The notes under the pieces: model-generated
Told to the model about the DNA's origin: nothing
The model's database searches: none
Seen by the model: only the letters and a program-made list of their open reading frames with translations
Position numbers and translations under genes: made by a program
Source of the DNA: Candidatus Cloacimonadota bacterium
Lineage (GTDB): Bacteria; Cloacimonadota; Cloacimonadia; Cloacimonadales; Cloacimonadaceae
Reading direction: 5' to 3'
DNA length: 50,457 nucleotides
NCBI GenBank assembly: GCA_029561955.1
Contig: JAKQWO010000052.1
Location: 1-50,457 of the forward strand
Shown: positions 44,949 through 50,457 of the stretch, piece by piece
Layout of the letters: each line of letters opens with the position of its first letter
Position numbering within the stretch: the stretch's first letter is position 1

Positions 44949-45653
44949 ATGCCCTCCATCTATCACCCTCAACTCAATGAAGAACACTGCATCACTGGGC
45001 AGGAATATCATCACCTCAGCCGCGTGCTGAGAACAAAGCCTGGTGATGTCATCCTGCTCAACGACGGCCAGGGCAGCTTGGCAAAAGCCGTCATCAAGAA
45101 TATAGACAAAAAGTGTGCACACTTCGAGCTCTTGGAAGCGGCTATTTACCATGAGCCTACCAGCCATTTTGCCATCGCCTTTTCGCTGCTGAAAAACAAG
45201 CACGATGAGCTGATCGTGGAGAAGTGCACCGAGCTGGGCTGTAGAGAGTTCTATCCTTTTATCAGCGCTTACTCAGTGCGCAAAGGCGAGGACATTTCTC
45301 GCTTTGAACGCATTGCTCTTTCGGCAATTAAGCAGTGTGACAACCCTTGGTTGCCGCATGTCAACCCCGTTTACACCCTCAAGAAATCCATCAAGCAAGC
45401 AAAAGAGCAAGGCTATACTCCCGTCTTCTGCAGCGAATTCAGGCCTGATACATGGCTAAATGACTTGAAGCTGCCCGCAAATGCCAAGCCCTGCTTCTTT
45501 ATCGGGCCGGAGGGTGGATTTGGCACTGAGGAATTGGCTTATTTAGAACAAGAAAAGATAGATCAGATCACGATCAGCCGGCTGATACTCAGGGCTGAGA
45601 CCGCAGCCATCGCTATTGCCGCTCAGTATGTAAGCCTAAGCAAACCAAGTTAG
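44949..45653 (+). CDS. rsmE: 16S rRNA (uracil(1498)-N(3))-methyltransferase
   Basis: 234 aa. SPOUT-type enzyme that methylates U1498 of 16S rRNA with SAM. N-terminal PUA-like part (HHLSRVLRTKPGD), then KNKHDELIVEKCTELG, and the knot region with FIGPEGGFGTEE and LILRAETAAIAI, the SAM-binding signatures. It follows dnaJ closely and is probably read from the heat-shock operon, an arrangement common in other bacteria. Its 3' end overlaps the converging permease gene by 18 bases. Confidence 0.95.
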   Translation: MPSIYHPQLNEEHCITGQEYHHLSRVLRTKPGDVILLNDGQGSLAKAVIKNIDKKCAHFELLEAAIYHEPTSHFAIAFSLLKNKHDELIVEKCTELGCREFYPFISAYSVRKGEDISRFERIALSAIKQCDNPWLPHVNPVYTLKKSIKQAKEQGYTPVFCSEFRPDTWLNDLKLPANAKPCFFIGPEGGFGTEELAYLEQEKIDQITISRLILRAETAAIAIAAQYVSLSKPS

Positions 45654-46925
45654 CACAATTGGGACGACGTAGTTCACCCAAGCGGTGATTGCAACTAAGG
45701 AAAAGATATTCATCAGCATGCCTGCCGTCAACATATGAGGCAGGCTTAGTTTTTTGATGCTCCCAAAGCCCAAGCCATTGGAAGGCGTGGCGATAGGGCT
45801 CATGAAGGCACACCCACTGGTGAGCGTGATTACCAGCATCGTCTGCCAGCCTATATCAGGATACACCTTCGTGAGCGGAAAGAGACTGATAAACATTGCG
45901 ATCTGAATCACTGTATTGCTCATCAGCTCCGTTGCAAAGGTGGCGATAGCTCCCACGATGAGCAGCAACAGAAATGCAGAACGCTCATTGGTGATCCAGG
46001 TAACTGCCAAGCCCGCAACGGCCTTAGGCACCTTGAGTGTCACCAGGATCAGGGTGACAACCCCTCCTGCAGCGATCCACAACAGTCCCTTACGCGGCAG
46101 GTCATGCAATATGTATTCTTTGGGCAGCAAAATACCTCGCGGCTTGCCATCTTCCAGCCTAAACTTATGAATAAAGAAGATATAGAGAAAAGCCAGAGTC
46201 CAGACAATGCTCAAGATCAACATCGAGTTCTGCAGCCAATTGAAAGCCTGACACTCCTCCGCAGCCACTCTGTTTTGATAAGCGTTGATCAAGCTCACTC
46301 CAGTGGATAGCAAAGTGGCGGAAGAGATAAAGATAATCGCCAAGATGATGGATATCCTCTCACCCCGAGAGATGGGGCCCTCACAGCAGAGCTCCGAGCG
46401 CAGTTCTCCGCCTTTCATGCTACTTTTGGGATTGAAAACCCGCATCAGGATCAACCACCCTCCCAAGCAGAGGATGAAAGAAAGTGGCATGGCCCAAGTC
46501 ATCCAGGAAAGGAAGGTAAACTGTCTGCTAATGGGAAACTTATAAGCTTCATACAAGGCTACCAAAATGCCATTGGTAGTGGTACCTGTGAGCATACCCA
46601 TTCCTCCGATATTGGCTCCCCACACGGCTGAAAGGATCATCAAAGTACCAAAGCGAGACTCGTTTTTTGGGGAGCCTCTATACTGCTTTTGCACCAGCTC
46701 CAGCACGGGAATCATGGTCATCAGTGTAACCACGTTGGCGATCAGCATCGAAAGCAGAGTCGTGCCAAAGATGATGAACCAACTGAGCTTGGAGATAGTG
46801 ATATGCTTTTCTTCTATCAGCCACCACACCAAACGCTTAGGCAGCTCAAAGCGCACAAATACCCTCGACAGCAGGTAGGATATGAGAAAGAAGAAGACCA
46901 ATTGCAGCTTATCGACGTGGATCAT
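45636..46925 (-). CDS. SLC13/DASS-like anion permease (ion transporter superfamily)
   Basis: 429 aa from ATG 46925 (AAGGA 8 bases upstream; an open frame to 46955 has no site). About 10-11 membrane segments. Two family-like signatures occur, GANIGGMGMLTGTTTNGI near 120 and GCAFMSPIATPSNGLGFGS in the C-terminal half. The repeated SNT/TPSN-type ends are as in sodium-coupled dicarboxylate, sulfate or arsenite permeases. The substrate cannot be named. It is the last gene of the minus-strand run and overlaps lpxK by ATGA. Confidence 0.75.
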   Translation of the reverse strand: MIHVDKLQLVFFFLISYLLSRVFVRFELPKRLVWWLIEEKHITISKLSWFIIFGTTLLSMLIANVVTLMTMIPVLELVQKQYRGSPKNESRFGTLMILSAVWGANIGGMGMLTGTTTNGILVALYEAYKFPISRQFTFLSWMTWAMPLSFILCLGGWLILMRVFNPKSSMKGGELRSELCCEGPISRGERISIILAIIFISSATLLSTGVSLINAYQNRVAAEECQAFNWLQNSMLILSIVWTLAFLYIFFIHKFRLEDGKPRGILLPKEYILHDLPRKGLLWIAAGGVVTLILVTLKVPKAVAGLAVTWITNERSAFLLLLIVGAIATFATELMSNTVIQIAMFISLFPLTKVYPDIGWQTMLVITLTSGCAFMSPIATPSNGLGFGSIKKLSLPHMLTAGMLMNIFSLVAITAWVNYVVPIVLTWFA

Positions 46926-47983
46926 AGCTCTATCCTTCGTCTGATTGCTTGCCATAAGGCGTTAATTTGAAAGGGGTTTGCCTCAATCATTATCACCCGC
47001 AAGAGGGACAAAATGTCCTTGTGAGGCAGGAGCTTGGGAAGGTCTTTGAAACTGCAGAATACCTGCTGAATTCCTTCAGCTTTGATCTGCTTAAATAGTG
47101 GCATCAAGGCCTCACGACTCCGAAATGAATAGTGATCAGGGAAGCTGAAATGATTTAGGTAGTTTATAGTCAAGGACTGTGCAGTCGCTTCAAAGCTCTG
47201 AGGTGAAGCCAGTGCAGAAAGCAGCAGCGAGGGCTGAGTCACTTCCACCTCCACGGCATTGCCTTGATAATCCTCAAAGCCACTGAAGCCATGCTCCACC
47301 ATGAAAACAAACTCACACAACTTGCTCAGTTCTTCTTTCAAGAAAGCCACATCTACGCTGGGGTCTTTGCGGTTGATGACGCAGATGTCTGCCCTGGCTA
47401 CGGCTGAGACGGATTCTCTGAGGTATCCGGCGGGGATCACTCTCCCATTTCCCAAGCCCATCTGCGCATCAAAGCAGACTATGCTTGCATCCTTGATAAT
47501 GCTTTGGTTTTGAAAGACATCATCCATAAACACCAGCTCAAGAGGCTGTTCTAGCGCAGCCAATTGCTCAAGTTGTGCCACCCTATCCCTTCCCACGCTC
47601 ACGTAGGCTTTGCGCAGCTTGGTTGCGCTCATCCAAGCCTCGTCACCACATACATTTGCCCCATAGAGACATCCATCTCCCAGAGAGACAATTCCCGCCT
47701 TCTTTTCCATAGCGGATTTATAGCCTCGATGTGAGACGGCAGTTTTGAAGCCCGATTCTATTGCTACTTTAGCTAAGGCCATGGTGAGGGGAGTCTTACC
47801 GCTTCCTCCACTGCTGATATTGCCAATGCCAACCACCTTGAAAGGTGGGATACAGGCCTTCATGGCCTGTCTCATTTGCTTGAAAAGCCCCAATCTTTCA
47901 TAGAGCAGAGACGCCGGATAGAGCAGGTCGCTTAGTAGTGAACGCTGCTGCCAGTATCTCTGAATCAAGCGTCGTCTTTTCAC
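46922..47983 (-). CDS. lpxK: Tetraacyldisaccharide 4'-kinase
   Basis: 353 aa, near the usual length. It adds the 4'-phosphate to the lipid A precursor at the inner face of the inner membrane. It has a short hydrophobic or amphipathic N-terminus (about 10-35), a P-loop in GIGNISSGGSGKTPL (about 52-66), a SHRGYKS motif, and LVFMDDVFQN with the DD-x-Q-H/N catalytic pattern. Its presence implies a lipid A-bearing outer membrane. It follows the CheY-like gene after 5 bases. Confidence 0.93.
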   Translation of the reverse strand: MKRRRLIQRYWQQRSLLSDLLYPASLLYERLGLFKQMRQAMKACIPPFKVVGIGNISSGGSGKTPLTMALAKVAIESGFKTAVSHRGYKSAMEKKAGIVSLGDGCLYGANVCGDEAWMSATKLRKAYVSVGRDRVAQLEQLAALEQPLELVFMDDVFQNQSIIKDASIVCFDAQMGLGNGRVIPAGYLRESVSAVARADICVINRKDPSVDVAFLKEELSKLCEFVFMVEHGFSGFEDYQGNAVEVEVTQPSLLLSALASPQSFEATAQSLTINYLNHFSFPDHYSFRSREALMPLFKQIKAEGIQQVFCSFKDLPKLLPHKDILSLLRVIMIEANPFQINALWQAIRRRIEL

Positions 47984-47988
47984 TTTTC

Positions 47989-48369
47989 CTAATCGTCTTG
48001 GCTCAATAGCTTATCTATCCGCTCCAGTAGCTCTTCTATGTCAAAAGGCTTGTAGATCACTTCTTTGAGTCCGTCCACTTTGGCTCGCACCAACACATGA
48101 TTGGCGTCATAGCCAAAGCCGGTCATCATCATCACACGAATCTTGGGATCGTAATCCATGATGCGCCAACACAGCTCGTAGCCATCCATATCAGGCATGG
48201 CGATATCCATGAGTACAAAATCCACTTTTTCGCTGTGGATCACCTTCAAGGCGTCAATACCATTGGAAAAGGCCATTACCGTCCACTCTGGACGCATCGC
48301 TTCCAATTGCACCTTGAGATTGATGGCCAATTCTTCTTCATCGTCCACGATACAGATGAGTTTTTGCAT
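47989..48369 (-). CDS. Single-domain (CheY-like) response regulator
   Basis: 126 aa, receiver domain only. Acidic pocket D9/D10, phospho-acceptor Asp55 (FVLMDIAMPD), Thr83 and Lys107 (YKPFD) are in place, so it should accept phosphate. There is no output domain and no kinase next to it; it may act by protein contact or as a phosphorelay step. Its N-terminus (MQKLICIVDDE) is strikingly like that of the PhoB-like regulator at 24722 (MQKLIYIVEDE). TAATG overlap with purC suggests one transcript. Confidence 0.9.
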   Translation of the reverse strand: MQKLICIVDDEEELAINLKVQLEAMRPEWTVMAFSNGIDALKVIHSEKVDFVLMDIAMPDMDGYELCWRIMDYDPKIRVMMMTGFGYDANHVLVRAKVDGLKEVIYKPFDIEELLERIDKLLSQDD

Positions 48370-49250
48370 TACAATGTTTCTCCGGTGATAATCTTATGTA
48401 TTTGCAGGTATTTATCTCTGGTTTGGGCTATCACTTTTTCCGGCAACTGCGGAGCTGGCAGCTGTTTATTCCAGCCGATGCTCTGCAAGTAGTTGCGAAT
48501 GAATTGCTTATCAAAACTGGGTGGGCTGATGCCGATCTCATAGCCATCTACCGGCCAAAACCTTGATGAATCTGGCGTCAATGCTTCATCAATGAGCACA
48601 ATCTTGCCCTGATAAGTGCCAAATTCAAACTTGGTATCCGCCAGAATTATGCCTTTCTTCAAGAGCATATCATGCCCAAACTGATATAATTGCAGGGATT
48701 TATCCTTTAGCTCCTCAGCAATCCATTCATCCATATGTGCCATCATGGTTCGATAGCTGATGTTGATATCGTGCCCTTCCTCTGCCTTGGTAGAAGGCGT
48801 AAACATTGGATGTTCAAACCGTTGGCTCTCTTTCATCTCGTCAGAAATCATCATGCCACCCACCGTGCCCGTCTTGCTGTATTCGCTATAGGCGCTGCCG
48901 CTGATATAGCCCCGCACAATGCACTCAAAAGGAATGACCCGTGTCTTTTGCACCAACATACTGCGCCCCTGTAGGTAATCATGATACTCATGGAACTCAC
49001 TCGGATAATCCTTTACCTCAGAGCTGATTAGGTGATTTTCGACAATGTGTGAGGTGGCTTTGAAGATGCTCACGGCAATCTGGTTGAGGATGATGCCCTT
49101 ATCCTTGATGGGCTGATCAAATACCACGTCAAAAGCGGAAATCCGATCCGAGGTAACCAAGAGCAGTTTATCGCCTAAGTCGTAGATATCTCTCACTTTA
49201 CCCTGACGGGCTTGTTTTACACAATTGAGCTTACTGATTTTATCAAACAT
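48369..49250 (-). CDS. purC: Phosphoribosylaminoimidazole-succinocarboxamide synthase
   Basis: 293 aa. It ligates aspartate to CAIR in de novo purine synthesis. Hallmarks: GKVRDIYDLGD (17-27) and SDRISAFDVVF near the N-terminus, then VIPFECIVRGYISGSA, GIILADTKFEFG and LIDEALTPDSSRFWP. All fit the longer, eukaryote-like and bacterial single-function form. It overlaps the UvrC-like gene by 8 bases, and no other purine gene lies in the window. Confidence 0.95.
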   Translation of the reverse strand: MFDKISKLNCVKQARQGKVRDIYDLGDKLLLVTSDRISAFDVVFDQPIKDKGIILNQIAVSIFKATSHIVENHLISSEVKDYPSEFHEYHDYLQGRSMLVQKTRVIPFECIVRGYISGSAYSEYSKTGTVGGMMISDEMKESQRFEHPMFTPSTKAEEGHDINISYRTMMAHMDEWIAEELKDKSLQLYQFGHDMLLKKGIILADTKFEFGTYQGKIVLIDEALTPDSSRFWPVDGYEIGISPPSFDKQFIRNYLQSIGWNKQLPAPQLPEKVIAQTRDKYLQIHKIITGETL

Positions 49251-50199
49251 TTTCTTTTCCTTGATGTTGGCTCATCCAGTAGTCATAGAGGATGCGGGCT
49301 TCATCCACATCCGCCAGATTGAGAGCCAATCTCTCATTGTCACGATATATAGTATTATCAGGCAAGAAGTTATGCTCCCTGTCTTTAACTTTTACTTTAA
49401 TTATGCGTCCATTTTGAACCTGAACACGGTCATCCTCCCAAGAGAGCTGTCGTGCCACATAGAGAAACTGTAGCCAATCCCGATATTTAGCCTGAATCTC
49501 TATCTCATCACTAAGCAGATCCGCCTTGGCAAATTCAAGATCATTGAAGTATTTATCCTTTTCATAGATAAGCATTTCCAGCACTCCATCCGAGGGCTTA
49601 AGAAAGCTCTCTTTTAGCAAAGCATCCAGCTTATCCAGGGAATACTCCTCATCTGCATCTTCCTCATTAAGGCTCCTACACCAACCTGCACAAATGCCGT
49701 CATCCAGCTTATGACATGGCCAATCCCCCGTTTCACATCTTGGTAAACGCAGGATTTTACACACCGTGTCCAAAGCATCAACCAGCGCAAATCTATCACG
49801 AAAAGGCCCCAGATAGAACCACTCGTCATTGGTATCAGCAGTGGTGCGGATAAAGGGAAACACATAGGCGTTAAGTGAAAGATAGACATAGCTTTCCCAA
49901 CGATTGAAGACATGTTGCAGAGTGGGAGGATTGTCGTGGAGCATCATCTTATAGCGGATCAAGCCCTGCATAGCGTTTTCCATAGGTTCTATCTGGATAT
50001 GGTCTGCTTTGTTAATTAGCTCCAAGATAAGGATATTATCCTCAATCTTCTGCTTCATCAGCTCGTAGCGACGGCGAGGATTTGGCGTCAAAGAAAGATG
50101 CAACAGCTCGCCCCGAGCCCAAAAACCCATCAGGCTCCATCCTTTCGGAAACTTTTTAACATCAACAGCATCAAGACGCTGCAAAACAATTTCTCGCAT
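49243..50199 (-). CDS. UvrC-like protein with Fe-S cluster cysteines but no recognisable GIY-YIG or RNase H nuclease
   Basis: 318 aa. The central part matches UvrC: GPFRDRFALVDAL (compare GPF/Y in UvrC), then C155-x6-C162-x7-C170-x3-C174, the pattern and position of the UvrC iron-sulfur site, and a helical UVR-like segment (about 190-240, FNDLEFAKADLLSDEI). The first 100 residues occupy the place of the GIY-YIG nuclease but the GVY..YVG core is not seen (GWSLMGFWARGELL instead). The UvrC RNase H and helix-hairpin-helix parts are absent; the last 70 residues are unrelated to them as far as I can tell. It may be a catalytically dead or repurposed Cho/UvrC relative. ATG 50199 has only a weak AAAGA site. 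Confidence 0.65.
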   Translation of the reverse strand: MREIVLQRLDAVDVKKFPKGWSLMGFWARGELLHLSLTPNPRRRYELMKQKIEDNILILELINKADHIQIEPMENAMQGLIRYKMMLHDNPPTLQHVFNRWESYVYLSLNAYVFPFIRTTADTNDEWFYLGPFRDRFALVDALDTVCKILRLPRCETGDWPCHKLDDGICAGWCRSLNEEDADEEYSLDKLDALLKESFLKPSDGVLEMLIYEKDKYFNDLEFAKADLLSDEIEIQAKYRDWLQFLYVARQLSWEDDRVQVQNGRIIKVKVKDREHNFLPDNTIYRDNERLALNLADVDEARILYDYWMSQHQGKENV

Positions 50200-50457
50200 G
50201 AATTACATCTTTTTCAGATTGTGTTTTGTGTCAACGGATAAGTGATGTTCAAAAGTCAAAATGCTGCCATAGAACTCGGACTAATCCACAGATACGCCAT
50301 TTTCAAAGAAATGCTCAGAAATCAGAAGCCTCTGCAGGAGTAAAACTTCCGTTTTATCTTGTGACGTGCCAGTATACCGGACTGTTTTTTGTTTGTTTTT
50401 AGTGTTATTTCTCTACGCATTTTTTGCTCCGCGTAGTGGGTTTTAATATTGCCTGGT
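50200..50457. other. Upstream region of the UvrC-like gene, no gene seen
   Basis: 258 bases to the window edge. A 6-bp inverted repeat CTACGC / GCGTAG (50413-50418 with 50431-50436) is the only structure noted. No clear promoter was identified. Confidence 0.4.

Overview
The window reads as chromosome of a Gram-negative, probably anaerobic, fermentative bacterium of the Cloacimonadota (Candidatus Cloacimonas-like). This rests on several things: large secreted proteins ending in a FlgD-like/type IX-style sorting domain with an NYPNPFNP core, lipid A synthesis (lpxK), an outer-membrane porin in front of the phosphate ABC operon, a phosphofructokinase with pyrophosphate-type residues, and an NADP-type glutamate dehydrogenase. 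The placement is inferred from gene content. No rRNA or phylogenetic marker was compared.

Layout. 1-5956 (minus): the 5' end of one gingipain-like (C25) secreted protein, then a complete 1832-aa paralogue. 6128-7983 (minus): a site-2-type metalloprotease coupled to tyrS. 8084-8280: a long nested inverted repeat. 8385-17230 (minus): four tandem paralogous secreted beta-helix-like proteins, each with its own terminator and most with a recognisable promoter. 17711-18306: GC-rich palindromic repeat cluster. 18361-23562 (minus): porin-pstS-pstC-pstA-pstB-phoU. 23600-24610: divergent control region with a candidate Pho box and two more clusters of the same palindromes. 24722-27236 (plus): phoB-like regulator, phoR-like kinase and a small sigma factor. 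27304: a small ACT-like protein. 27554-30345 (minus): dnaX and a glycosyltransferase. 30476-33096 (plus): PPi-type phosphofructokinase and gdhA. 33602-37501 (minus): a 1299-aa secreted protein with an unrecognised N-terminal domain. 37779: tRNA-Ala(GGC). 37933: transketolase. 40048-45653 (plus): a CIRCE-controlled hrcA-grpE-dnaK-dnaJ operon followed by rsmE. 45636-50199 (minus): UvrC-like protein, purC, CheY-like regulator, lpxK and an SLC13-type permease, in transcription order.

How the parts work together. The phosphate block is self-contained: entry through the outer membrane, periplasmic capture, ABC import, PhoU and a two-component regulator. An 11-bp phased repeat lies in front of the porin. 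The heat-shock block is a repressor-first operon with a CIRCE operator that also fixes the hrcA start. The secreted-protein blocks use up roughly 19 kb and look like a surface or extracellular protein repertoire growing by tandem duplication and local sequence homogenisation.

The less ordinary observations are: a C25 protein whose catalytic His position holds Arg; a UvrC-like protein that keeps the four-Cys cluster but lacks a recognisable GIY-YIG site and the C-terminal nuclease; a palindrome family confined to the two flanks of the pho region; and a 200-bp nested inverted repeat next to tyrS. No phage, insertion sequence or CRISPR array was seen.
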